Source of the DNA: Manduca sexta
Lineage: Eukaryota > Arthropoda > Insecta > Lepidoptera > Sphingidae
Assembly (NCBI RefSeq): GCF_014839805.1
Contig: NC_051117.1
Coordinates: 8,928,001 to 8,992,000 of the forward strand
DNA length: 64,000 nucleotides
Direction: 5' to 3'
A program made the position numbers and the translations under genes. The notes beneath the pieces are model-generated. The model worked only from the letters and a program-made list of their open reading frames with translations, had not been told where the DNA came from and searched no databases. Each line of letters begins with the position of its first letter. Within the stretch, counting starts at the first letter, position 1. Below, in pieces: positions 1-10,700 of this stretch.

Positions 1-284
1 TAAAATGGATGCATACGCACATATAAATAGACTTTCTCAATTTGTGAAAATGTAAACAGATTTACCAATTTAGATGTATTTTTTGGTTTCGTACTAGATG
101 ATTTTGCAAACGAAAATAATATTAGGTGCTGGAACCTAAAAAAGTCATTAGAAAATTTTGATATAGATTTTCATGTTAGATAATATTATAGTTATATGTA
201 CCAGAATGCTGGCAGTACGATATACAAATAAAAATATAATCTTGGGACTTAAAAAAGAAATGGTCGCTGAAAGTTAACTATTAC
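1..284. other. AT-rich non-coding sequence, nothing recognised
   Basis: No ORF with protein-like composition and no repeat shared with the rest of the window was seen. Confidence 0.5.
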
Positions 285-880
285 TAACACCCAGCCTTCG
301 TGAGGGGCGACTGAGCGGTTATGTTGGGTTGATGCCTTACAACTGTTGAGGCACCCGGAGTATAGTGCCATCGAGCGACCGCTGGGCAATCCCGGATCTT
401 GATTTTTTTGGAAACGGGGCAAAATCTGGATAATGGCGCCCCCGACCACCTATATTTTTAACTTTGTCATCATCATCATCATTTCGCGCCCGGCGGGAAA
501 TAATTTATGTGTGTAATGTTCTGGATGTCTCAGTAGTCAAAGTTTACATTTGCCGCCCTCTGCCAAGTTTGGATTTGCCGCCCGGGGCATGGGCCCCGGC
601 TTGCCTCCCCATAGATCCGGGGCTGCTGCTGGGCCGCGAATACCACCCTGCGCACCAAGTGAAACTCCGCGGTGGCCCTGTTCGGCACATTAGGGACGGC
701 TGTGGGCTTCCTCCGACGGAAGTGTCCAAGCTCTCGTCCGCAGCCGCCCCTGCGCGGTTCCGCCTAGTGCGGCCCGAGTCTTTGGTGGTGGAAGGGGGGG
801 TGTCTCAAACGCTTCCGCACACCAAAGGACGCTCACGGCATCGGCAGCATGATACCTATTTTCCACGCTGCCGTCCACCC
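285..880 (+). repeat. Dispersed repeat A, copy 1 (GC-rich)
   Basis: A GC-rich block in AT-rich surroundings. Two segments match 46222-46510 in the same order and orientation. One begins near CCCAGCCTTCGTGAGGGGCG. The other contains AAACTCCGCGGTGGCCCT, then CTTCCTCCGAC and a CGCCTAGTGCG motif. This copy is longer in the middle than the 46.2 kb copy. The open frames across it are probably incidental to its high GC content. It is probably a fragment of a retroelement, but no conserved protein domain was recognised, so the class is unknown. Confidence 0.6.
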
Positions 881-2536
881 CTAGGTACGATCAGCAACAA
901 AAGTCGATGAACAGATACTAATTTACAAAATACCTGAACATTGAAACGGACCATAAATCACTTACCAAAGAAGAGTACAGATTAAGGTTATCATTTCAAT
1001 ATGGATACCAAAGTAAAGGATTGGCTGAAAAAAATATGAAAAAGAAACTGACGTTTACGTTGAATCCTTCGAAGAGAATCTCCTGCCAGAATAATTTTGA
1101 ATTTACACATTTGTTCCTTAAACCGGCCAGTGCTCTATAAAATAGGATGTTTAAAATGTAACTAACCTATTCCTATTAATGTTATAATATTACTTACTAA
1201 AGTATTATGATGTTTTGTCCATACTTAAAAATGTATAATTCTGGTTATTAACTTCAATATATACTATTATATAAACCTGAAGAGTTTGTTTGTTTGAATG
1301 CGCTAAACTCAGGAACAGCTTAACCGATTTTGAAAAAAATCACTAATAGGAAGCTACATTCTCTTAAGCGCTATACGCTACTTTCTATCCCGGGTAAATA
1401 TAAAGCAAGACTTTAGTCCTTGAAAAACTTTTTCACGCAGGCGGAGTAGCGAGCCAAAGCTAGTATGTTATAAAATAAAATTTAATTGATATTCTGGACT
1501 GTTGGAAAAAAAGCTTGTATATAAAACAAAGAATTTGCTAATTTCAGCCACATTTGTATTTATTACAGATCATAAAAAATTGCTAGTAATGTTTAGCAGT
1601 GAAAGGTTTGACGGCATTCAGCTACTTTTGTAGTTCAATTACGTCAAGTTGTTTTGTATTTAAATTAATCAGTAACTTATGGTAAATGATAATGATTAGG
1701 AAATATTGGAAACAAATTATCTTCAACGACTTCTGTTGCTGACTGTACATGGATTTATTTAATTTAATTATGAAAGAGGTCTATGAGAAAAAAAGTTTGG
1801 GAACCTTTGATTTAAAAGGTAAAACAATGTTCTCTGTAGAGTTTAGACCAGTCATACTCAATCCACGGCCTACTTCCCTCTTACAAATGGCGTAATTTAC
1901 TTCAACAATTATCTCACTAAAACTAATGAACTTATAGCTTTATCGGGTACAAAATACAAATTGGCTTGGAATAAATTCGAGTTTCCGAGATCGAGACTCG
2001 GGGATGACCCTGAGAACTCAGCGCGGCAGAACAGCAAACTACACCACCGGCAGTCAACTCTCCTAAGAAAATATTTAGTTATAATTTTTAAAAATTAAAT
2101 TAGGAAGTAATTTCTCTAGGAATATTCGAATGCACTACATCTTCATTACCAGGGAATTTGTAAATGTAATCAAAATAATTTCTTATGTTTACGCGAATGT
2201 CATGGAAATAAAACTATTTTCCTGGATTTTTCGCAGTCTTTCATGATCATGGTTCTGTGACCATCAAGGCTGCAAAGTCTACGAAACGTCGAGAAAAAAT
2301 TATAATATAAAAAACCGAGATAAAATCAGGTAAAACAGTTTTATTTCAGTTTAAACAAATTGTGTTACCTAGTATACTCGTATATACTTAGTTTTTTTTT
2401 TCAAGTTACAAGTGCAATCTTACTAATTTTACTTCTTATCTTGCTTTCTTATACAAAGGCAGATCCAGACTTAGAGTCAAGGGGGCATATAGGCGAGGTC
2501 TCCCAGGAGACTCCAAATTGATTACAATAATAAATA
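881..2536. other. Gene-free AT-rich stretch
   Basis: No coding signal. It contains one CTAGC-type repeat, listed separately at 1255-1466. A short piece near 1770-1811 (GAGAAAAAAAGTTTGGGAAC) recurs near 24570-24590 and is probably a dispersed-repeat remnant. The remainder shows nothing recognisable. Confidence 0.5.
1255..1466 (-). repeat. CTAGC-type interspersed element, truncated
   Basis: Read on the minus strand it begins ACTAGCTTTGGCTCGC and ends in the AAACAAACAAACTCTTCAGG / TATA-rich terminus. It matches the start of the elements at 10291 and 20397 and the end of the one at 42421-42585. This is a common lepidopteran non-autonomous repeat type. No coding capacity is visible. Confidence 0.6.
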
Positions 2537-2934
2537 TAATAGGGTACCGGACTCATTTTTGTTCTTTACTATTATCAAATATTTACATAATATAAATTAT
2601 AACACAGAAGGAATTATTAAAATCCGGTAAAAAATCAACAAGTTATAAGACTTTGAATTTCGGTGAAGGGGTAATTAACAAGAAACAGAAAAGAGACGAA
2701 ATATCCACATGTGACGTCATCGGGAATTACGACGCGTGCGAAAAAAAAGAGATGAAGCGATAATATCCCCACATCGCGCCCACTTCTGCACGTTACAATA
2801 TTTTAAATATGAATTACTCGCTCATTTTTTAACCAATTGTTATGCAGTTTTCGCAGGAGTGCTTCTTTTTCGTATTATTAACCATTACATATAGAATAAT
2901 GTACAAAATCAAGCATAGGCCGGTCCCCTATTAC
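2537..2934. mobile_element. MITE-like element, family 1 (AATAGGG termini), copy 1
   Basis: About 398 bp. The left terminus reads AATAGGGTACCGGACTC. The right terminus, read on the other strand, is AATAGGGGACCGGCCT, so the ends are imperfect terminal inverted repeats. The interior matches, in inverted orientation, the element at 45089-45483. That match includes a conserved GTGACGTCA-type site, a GTGGGGATAT block and an ATTTCGTCTCTTTTCT block. No ORF. Non-autonomous DNA transposon is the best reading. Confidence 0.6.
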
Positions 2935-2947
2935 AATAAAACGGTAC

Positions 2948-3105
2948 GTAAGTAAGTCGCATTCCGGGATCAGTCTGTGTATATCCGGTTCCAACAGGTC
3001 GGCGTAATTGTGTCGACTGTCGAGGGTAATCATGCGACATTGTATTGGATCCAACTCCACTTACCATCAGGTGTAGTGGGGTAACTTTGGCGGGTACATA
3101 TAAAA
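2948..3105 (+). repeat. Dispersed repeat C, 5'-truncated copy
   Basis: It carries the family core: TCGCATTCCGGGATCAG, a TATATCCGGTTCCAACAGG block, TGTGTCGACTGTCGAG, and an ACCATCAGGTG near the 3' end followed by an A-rich tail. It abuts MITE family 1 copy 1. Confidence 0.7.
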
Positions 3106-3195
3106 AAAATGTTACTCTTAAACAACAAGATAAATAATAATATTAATCAAATATGTAACAAAATCAATTTTCATCTGAACATAAATTAAATAACA

Positions 3196-3760
3196 GCATA
3201 TACTGCCGTGCTAAGCTCAAAAGCGATATCTCAAAAAAAACGAAATCTTGATTTTTATGTCGTCAAATAGCTTAAAGAAATACCCATCCAATAAACTTAC
3301 CTAAATAACGGTATCTTGTTTAGAACTTGTTAAAAAAAACCTTAAGCGATACCTCAAGGTCCATTTTCATACATTTTGTTTCACCTTTAATCTGGGTAAC
3401 TTAAATCATGGATATTTCGGCCTTTAAAATTTAATATGACGAAATTTTAAAGGCCGAAATATCCATGATTATTAATTATTTTTACGTTTTTCTTTCAACT
3501 GCGAGAACTAATCACTAACTAGACGTGAATTTAAATTCTTTACTTGCCAATACTTGTTTAGTTACCCAGATTAAAGCCGAAACAAAATGTATGAAAATGG
3601 ACCTTGAGGTATCGCCTTAAAAGGGTTTCTTTATCTCAGCTTGTATGTAACAAAACTATAAAACTATATTTACAAAACTTCGATTAATTCTTAATCGAAT
3701 TCTTTATCTCGAATCTCCCTGACATACGGCTTTTGCGCTTAGCACAGCCGTATAGTAAGT
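3196..3760. mobile_element. Foldback / MITE-like element with nested palindromes (family 2)
   Basis: Three nested inverted repeats are visible. The outer arms (about 3196-3225 and 3728-3758) share TGTGCTAAGC and CAAAAGC motifs. The middle arms (about 3344-3404 and 3560-3622) are nearly identical over about 60 bp. The inner arms (about 3409-3437 and 3447-3475) match perfectly over about 29 bp around a loop of about 9 nt. There is no ORF. The structure suggests a non-autonomous foldback transposon that may itself contain a second palindromic insertion. Confidence 0.65.
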
Positions 3761-4135
3761 AGTACTATGCGAGTCTTTGCCGTGTATTTAATATCCAATT
3801 TTTTTTTTTTTTATAAATATGTCAATGAGAGTCATAAAAAAATTTTCAGTCACTTAGACCCGGGTCAAAGGGGAGCAATATGCTGAAAAGGGGTACAGGT
3901 TTTTCTTCACATATTGTAATAGATTAGTACATGTTTTGTGTAGGTAAAGGAGTTACTTGCAATTTAGAAAAAATCTGTAAATATAAAATATTTAGAAAAA
4001 AGTTACTAATTCTACCTAACTGTAAATAAGTATTTACCAGAACCATTAAATCATCTACAAGATATCCATGAGTAATGAGATTCAACAAAGAAAATTTAAA
4101 TAAAAAAACAATAAATTCACAAATCAACAACATAT
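3761..4135. other. 3' flank of Mpp10, no gene
   Basis: AT-rich sequence with homopolymer runs downstream of the Mpp10 stop codon. No repeat or gene was recognised. Confidence 0.4.
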
Positions 4136-4141
4136 TTTATT
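4136..4141 (-). terminator. Candidate poly(A) signal of Mpp10
   Basis: On the minus strand the hexamer AATAAA directly follows the TGA stop codon with no intervening base. A used site would give a very short 3' UTR, and downstream alternatives are not excluded. Confidence 0.4.
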
Positions 4142-5878
4142 TCACTGTCTCTTAACATTACCCTTATTTTTCTTTTTAATTAAACTATTTGAATCATCAT
4201 TTAATTGTTGGAAGAAAGCTTTAGAAGTCTTCACAGATTTATCAGTAGCCTCCGTACCCTTCTTCGTATTCCTATGTTCTGTAACATTAACCGTTTTCCC
4301 TTTTTCTCTTTGCAATTTTTTCTTTTTCCTCCTTTCTCTATTTTTGTCAGTTTTCGTTCGTTCTTCTTTACTCATAAATTCACCTCTATGCTTCTTTTTA
4401 ACTTCTTCTGGTGCTAATAATGCTGCATCACTTGTAGCCACAGGGGCGACCTCCTCCATAGAAATAGCTGGAGTGTTTGTAACAATTTTGACCTCAGCTT
4501 GAGCAGCTTTGGGTGTGTAATGATAATGGCACAAAGCATCTAACTTGGAGAAGAGTTGTGTCATTGCTTCCCGGACTTCTTTATGGCTTTCCGGTTCTTT
4601 CTCCTCCTCAACTTCTCCAGATAAAGCCTGTTTCTGCTTTAAATACTCTGCTTCGTAAACTTGAGCTAAGCTGAGCTTGCTTTTCGCGTGATCAAGTACT
4701 TCTTTCTTACGGAACGCGAGTTGATCGTCAACTGGTTTCTCTTTCTTCTCAACATCATCCCAGGCTTTGTCTTTTATTCTCTGTTTTATTAAATCCTCTA
4801 ATGTAACTGTAGTTTGTTCCGTGATGATTGGAGCTGGTCTGCTTGTTAGATCAAAGTCCACAACTTCTTGGAGTAAAGAGTTTTGTGGTCTCTTGTTAGC
4901 GTCAACCTCACCCTTCAATTGCCATGGAGCTTCTTTAAGAGTTCTCTCCTCAAGTCTTTCTATCTGTTGTTTGAGCCTTTGTTGACGCAATTCAAATTCA
5001 GATTTAATTCCATCTGATACATTATTATTTAAGTTTATTTCATTGTCTGAGCCTTCAGATTCATCATCCGATGATGGTTGTTCAAAACGAACTTTCTTTG
5101 TTTTCTCTTTCTCAGGTTCTTTAAATTCTTCATCAGACATGCCTTCTTCATTGGATATATCGCCATTCTCATCATGTGTATCTTCTTCATTCGCCTGACC
5201 ATCAGCCTGGTCAAAGAAATCCGAGTACATCACATCTCTTTCTGTTTCCTCTTCCTCATCATCATCAATATCCTCGAAGTAATCCACTGATTCGTTATCA
5301 CTGTCCGAAGCAGCTGCTTTGCCCTCATTTTTTTCTTCTTTCAAAAGAAATTGCTCCATTTCATTCAATTTGAAGAATTTATCGTCGACTATGGACGGTT
5401 TGGACTTTGATTTTTTTGTCACCGCTTTCGTCTTCTTGCGTTCCGTAGTCTCAGTTTCAGAATGTAAGTTTTCATTATCGGACATTAATTCTTCTTCATC
5501 TGACATTGAGACTTCGTCCTCTGCCTCATTTTTCTCAGACTCCTGATCCTCGGAAGTCTTGACAGGGAATGTTAAGTTATTTGATGCAGACACACAGTTA
5601 GCTACTTCCCACACAAGCTGGTCCCAATTTTCAGAGTTCTGTAGTTCGATTTGTTGCCATATTTGCTCCTCATCAAAGTCTTCCACTATCAACTCACTCA
5701 AGGCACCTTTCTTCTTCTTCCTCTCACTTTTTTCTTGAGCTTTAGTGTAATCATACAATGATTTTACTAAGTTTTTAATATCATCTTTAATTTCTTTTTG
5801 TGTTGTCAGAAATTTTACGGGTTTCTCTGTGAAGGTGTTGAACTTATCAATAATATTATCTATTTCCGTACAGGCCAT
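4142..5878 (-). CDS. Mpp10: U3 small nucleolar ribonucleoprotein MPP10
   Basis: An intronless gene for 578 residues, starting at the ATG at 5878. An in-frame GTG at 5914 extends the open frame by 12 codons but is an unlikely start. Mpp10 is a nucleolar component of the U3 snoRNP / SSU processome, acting with Imp3 and Imp4 in early 18S pre-rRNA cleavage; that role is known for the family. What identifies it here is the motif DFDEEQIWQQIELQN at about residues 67-81, long acidic Ser/Glu/Asp-rich tracts at about 110-300, the block RPAPIITEQTTVTLEDLIKQ in the second half, a KLDALCHYHYTPK motif, and a lysine/arginine-rich C-terminus with SKEERTKTDKNRERRKKKK. The length is somewhat below the roughly 680 residues of vertebrate proteins. 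It is transcribed divergently from Hr78. The TGA is followed at once by AATAAA. Confidence 0.95.
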   Translation of the reverse strand: MACTEIDNIIDKFNTFTEKPVKFLTTQKEIKDDIKNLVKSLYDYTKAQEKSERKKKKGALSELIVEDFDEEQIWQQIELQNSENWDQLVWEVANCVSASNNLTFPVKTSEDQESEKNEAEDEVSMSDEEELMSDNENLHSETETTERKKTKAVTKKSKSKPSIVDDKFFKLNEMEQFLLKEEKNEGKAAASDSDNESVDYFEDIDDDEEEETERDVMYSDFFDQADGQANEEDTHDENGDISNEEGMSDEEFKEPEKEKTKKVRFEQPSSDDESEGSDNEINLNNNVSDGIKSEFELRQQRLKQQIERLEERTLKEAPWQLKGEVDANKRPQNSLLQEVVDFDLTSRPAPIITEQTTVTLEDLIKQRIKDKAWDDVEKKEKPVDDQLAFRKKEVLDHAKSKLSLAQVYEAEYLKQKQALSGEVEEEKEPESHKEVREAMTQLFSKLDALCHYHYTPKAAQAEVKIVTNTPAISMEEVAPVATSDAALLAPEEVKKKHRGEFMSKEERTKTDKNRERRKKKKLQREKGKTVNVTEHRNTKKGTEATDKSVKTSKAFFQQLNDDSNSLIKKKNKGNVKRQ

Positions 5879-6420
5879 GACTGTTTCTTTGTTTATATAT
5901 TTTGCACAGTGCACTTTTCACATGAAAATTCGGAAAAATATTTCATTGATTACAACCAAAAAACACACGCGGTATGGAAATGTTGACATTGACAAGTGTC
6001 AACAATTTGTTTGACATTCACATTTTTAAATCGAATCTGGCTAATAACCTTTTCGCCATGTTTTTTTTATGTTTTCTTTTACAAATATTTATAATAATAA
6101 AATATAAAAAGTAATCAGCTAATTAAAAAGTTTTCTAATAAACTCCAGTTTTGTTATAGGTCAAAGCTCGAGAATTACGTAGGTAATGAAACTATAATTT
6201 ACGTTGAGGGGCTCCTTTCCGCACTTATCCCGTAGTACATATATATTATAATTCTCTTTGCCGTAGTAAGTCGGGCCATTGCCGCGTTGTGTGGACTTTA
6301 ATTTACGTAAAAATCTACCAAATAAAGTTGCCACTCAAAAAACCTACCGAACAATTTGTCACGTCATAGCATCTTCATTCAACAGTTCATTCTTTTATTT
6401 TGTTTTCATTTTCTTTTAGT
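5879..6420. promoter_or_regulatory. Probable divergent promoter region, Mpp10 / Hr78
   Basis: This interval separates the Mpp10 start codon from the likely Hr78 first exon. No clear TATA box was identified for either gene, so the call rests on gene layout. A segment at about 6200-6245 (GGGCTCCTTTCCGCACTTA) resembles one at about 62415-62450, so part of the interval is repeat-derived. Confidence 0.4.
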
Positions 6421-6554
6421 TTTGATCCCACGAAAAATACAGTTATCACAGCTATATTAGTGTTTTATTAACTTTTTATTATTGATTTACGTGTGTCGTA
6501 ATATAGTTAACATAAATGTCGCAAAAAAATTGGATTTCCAAAGAATAAATTACG
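6420..6554 (+). other. Hr78: Probable non-coding first exon of Hr78, with a 10-codon uORF
   Basis: A strong donor, ACG|GTAAGT, follows position 6554. The next plausible exon (from 7760) begins only two bases before the Hr78 start codon, so at least one upstream 5'-UTR exon is expected. An upstream ORF at 6516-6548 (ATG to TAA, 10 codons) ends 6 bases before the donor. The transcription start is not determined and the left boundary is approximate. Confidence 0.5.
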
Positions 6555-7394
6555 GTAAGTTATGGCATTTTTCGATGGCCCGTGTTATTTCTCAGTCCAA
6601 TGAACATAACGGGGAGATTTTTTTAGCCGTGTCTCCGCTAGCGTTGATTTATATTACTATAACCCGCCTACACACGCGAACAAGTTTTTCGAGTGTTGTA
6701 ATTGTCCAAACTCAAAAGTGAAAGGTTTGAAAACACATTGTTTTGGGTTGGTCGCAAACGAAGTCGATCTAAAGAGTGCAGGTTGCTCTTGGTGATTCAA
6801 TTACAACTGCATAATATATCATTTAACGTGGTATTTCTCTCGATGCCATACGATCGTTTATCTGAGTAGTAAGTAATATCATTTGACTAAATGACGACTT
6901 AACGCTGTAGCAAGTCCCATGACTGCCCATAAACAAGAAAAATGCCAAAAACATTAAAATTACAAAGAATGTCAATGGAAATAGGAGCTGTTATCTATCT
7001 CAACTTAAGGCTGATGGCATCTCTTCCCCTTTTATCCACATCTCTAAATATGATTGTTTGGTATAATTGTACACATAATGTTGAGTACTGGGATTACTCA
7101 ATGCCAAGCAATGCCTACCAAGCAAATTAATACTGAGTCAGAAAACCAGTAGTCTAAATTTTATCTTAAACCAGGATGTAGTTTATCTGAATACCAAATT
7201 TCAAGCATATTCATCTAACAGCTTACATGTTTGTATAACAAAAATCCAAACATTTAAATAAAAGTATTTTTTGGATTCACCTAAATTTAAGAAATTGCAT
7301 GATCTTTTAGTAAAAACCGTACAAAAATCTGTTAGTAGATTTTGAGAAAATCAATCCTACAGACAACTTTTGGGGCCTTTGTTTTATAATAATA

Positions 7395-7715
7395 CTAGCG
7401 ACCCGCCTTGGCTTCGCACGGGTGCAATGCTGTTACTAAATACACTACAGAAAAACTGTGAATGTTGGATATAAAAACATAGCGGCCCACTCTGGCTTCG
7501 CACGGGTATAACATAACAAAATAACAGTATTTCTCCACTATTTAATGGATGTTATTATTATACATATAAACCTTCCTCTTGAATCACTCTTATGTATTAA
7601 AAAAAACACATCAAAATCTGTTGCGTAGTTTTAAAGATTTAAGCATACATAAGGACAGAGAAATCAACTTTGTTTTACACTATGTTGTGATGTATAGATA
7701 ATAATAAACTCTCAT
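7395..7715 (+). repeat. CTAGC-type repeat remnant in Hr78 intron 1
   Basis: It begins ACTAGCGACCCGCCTTGGC with TTCGCACGGGT. A second GGCTTCGCACGGGTATAAC occurs about 95 bp further on. It ends in a TGTATAGATAATAAT type terminus. The element is decayed and non-coding. Confidence 0.5.
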
Positions 7716-7761
7716 ATTAATTATAATATATAAAAACTAAATATATTTCAATTTTCCAGGT

Positions 7762-10700
7762 ATGATGGAGGGTCAAGATCAGTTGGAGATGAAGTTCAGC
7801 ACAAGCGATGATGTTGGTGGTGTGGAACTGTGCATAGTGTGCGGTGACCGAGCTTCCGGCAGACATTACGGTGCCATCAGTTGTGAAGGTATATATTTTT
7901 AATATAACTACTGCAATGTAAAATCAATAATTTATTATGAAACGTACACAGCCAACCTATACAAGGTGTTAATACCGCCATAATAGCCCATAGAAGTGTA
8001 TTGTGTTCCAGGATCAGCTTTCACATATCAGGCTCCAACAGGTTTAATTGTGTTGACAGTCGAGGGGTAATCATCTCTCGTCAGTTGACGTTTTATTGGA
8101 CCCCTCTCCACTTGCCGTCAGGGGCAGCAGGATCATTTTGCCATGACACTAAAAAAATTAAGAAAATTTCAAGGTGATCATGTCAGCATTGTACATATAT
8201 GGTTTATTCAGAAAATGATTTGTATTGAGTCCAGTGAAGTATTACCACTGCATTGGTAAGTGTAGTGAGGTTCACAGAGTATAATGATAAGAGCTGCTGC
8301 TGCTGGTCTTATTGAACTAACAATAATACATATGGGTCACTATGGCGGGGCTTATGTTGTGCATAAGGTAGTTGCTATTGCTATATTAAAATTATTACCA
8401 GATGAAGCAACTTATCTTAATTTCCATCATAAATATCAAATAATAATAAATTGATTGCAGGAAATATGTGTTTTTGTACACAGTTAAATTAATTTATCTG
8501 GGCAAAGTTGTTTATATAAATTTCCCTAGAATGTGGTTACAGCAGAAAATGTGAACAGGTTTAACAAACTTGATAAATATTTTGATTGGAAGTGAAACCA
8601 GGATTGAAAATTGCATTAAATAGGCAAATCGAAACTGCCTGCCAAATAACAAATAATATAAAAAAATATCTTGAGTATTCTTCCAACCATTTTAAGGTTA
8701 AATTTGTTACCAATAAAGATCATGCCTATAATACCTACCACCTGGAATTGTATCATCACTCACATAATACATTGTCCATTATCAGGTTGCAAAGGGTTCT
8801 TCAAGCGCTCGATCCGCAAGAAGCTGGGGTACCAGTGTCGCGGCAGCATGAACTGCGTGGTGACGAAACACCACCGTAACCGCTGCCAGTACTGCCGGCT
8901 GCAGAAGTGCCTCGCGTGCGGCATGAGGAGCGACTGTGAGTCTCGCATATATTGACAAATTATGCATGATAACATATTTTGTTATGATATAGTTTCATTG
9001 AGGCAATATTGTATCGCTTAAACTGATTTTTTTATTGAATTATGAGATATGTTACTTGGTGATTTGGGTTGTCATTGTCCCCAGCTACACGAAATCCACT
9101 CGTAGAACACATGTCTCTCCCAACCGTTTTTTTAACGGACCTGTCAAAAAGTTTGAGTGATTAAACAAGTTTGGATTACAAAATGCATATTGCTCTGAGA
9201 CATCTGTTAAGGCTCACTTCCCCAGATACTATACCATCTATAGCCTTCAAACTAATGTAGAATCATGCTTGCTTTATGTTGAAATGCTGAAAAAGCTATA
9301 AAAGACCAACTGCCACAAACAATAATATCAATAAATTTTAAATGTAATCTGCTAATAATTTACATTTATTAAGTTTTATAAACCCCTATACTTGATTCAG
9401 TCCTCAACAATTTAGAAATATCGTGTTTCATTCATATAGCCCAAATGTAAATTGGAAAGTACTTTGAAAATTTCTAAATTTCGACTCTAAACATCCCACC
9501 GTAAAGTCTATCGTCCATAAACACACGCCAACATATGTTGTGAGCAGTAATTCTTGCTCTGTATCGCACAGCGGTCCAGCACGAGCGAAAGCCTATCGTC
9601 GACAAGAGCAAGGGGGAGCCGCGCGAGGGCATGCACGACAGGCAGGCGGCGTACTCGAAGCTGCTGGGATTGGCGGGACAGGCGCAGGCGCAGGTGAGCT
9701 GGAAATAATGTCTCGAGAGATAGAGTAAGAAGTGAGGTATGTTGCTTATAAATGCAAGAAAATTGCCAAGATTACAGATCAAATTCCTTCTAAAAATTAA
9801 AAAAAAATATTTAAAAACTACCATTCAATATATATTTTTACTAACTGATAATAATAAACTAATTCTGAATATTTTATTGCAAGGCCATGAATAAAAAATG
9901 GCAATTATATGTATGATCAAAGAAAAATTAATTCCCCATATTCAATAACCTTTCATCGCTAATAAAATTTTCTTCCCGAAGCTTTTATTGGAATTCTAAC
10001 CAAACAATAACACTGTTAATACAGATAAACCCAAAGGAAGAGCCTTCAGACAGCATGGGCGCGGTGTCCACGGCCGCTCCAGCTATCAACTTTGCTCTAG
10101 CTGCAGCCGTCGCGTTCAATAAAGGCAATCCAGGTGAATAATATAATTACAAATACATGGAAACATAGCAGTTGGAATATGAATAACTCTTTTTTAGCTG
10201 TGATTGTGTAGTTGATGGTGGAACAGGCTGCTGAGTTGAATGACCACAGGTTCAAAATCCAAGGGCATGCACCGGTCTTTTTATAAGTTACTAGCTTTTG
10301 CTCGCGGCTTCGCCCGCGTGAAGGTGTTTTCCAGGATAAAATTCCACTGTTTGATAAAAGTCTTGCTACATATTTTCCCGGTACTTATAGGTTCAAACTA
10401 ATTTTATCCCCAATCTATAATTTCAGTTCAATCAGTCGAAAATCTAAGAACATTTATACAAACTTTCATCCCCTATTTTATCCCCTTAAGGGTAGAATTT
10501 ATCAAAATCCTTTCTTAGGGGATGCCTACGTCATAGTAGCTTTATGCATGTAAAGTCTTAGCCCGATCCGTCCAATGGTTTGGGCTGTTCCTTGATATAT
10601 CACTGTCAGTCACCTTTGAGTTATATATTATATTAACAACTGAAGTTAGCTAAAATTGTGTTTCTCGAAGCCGACCACTATTTATGTACTATGTATTTTG

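Noticed and set aside
464..910. 148-residue open frame
   Set aside because: It lies over GC-rich dispersed repeat A, which recurs at 46.2 kb with a disrupted frame, and has no recognisable domain.
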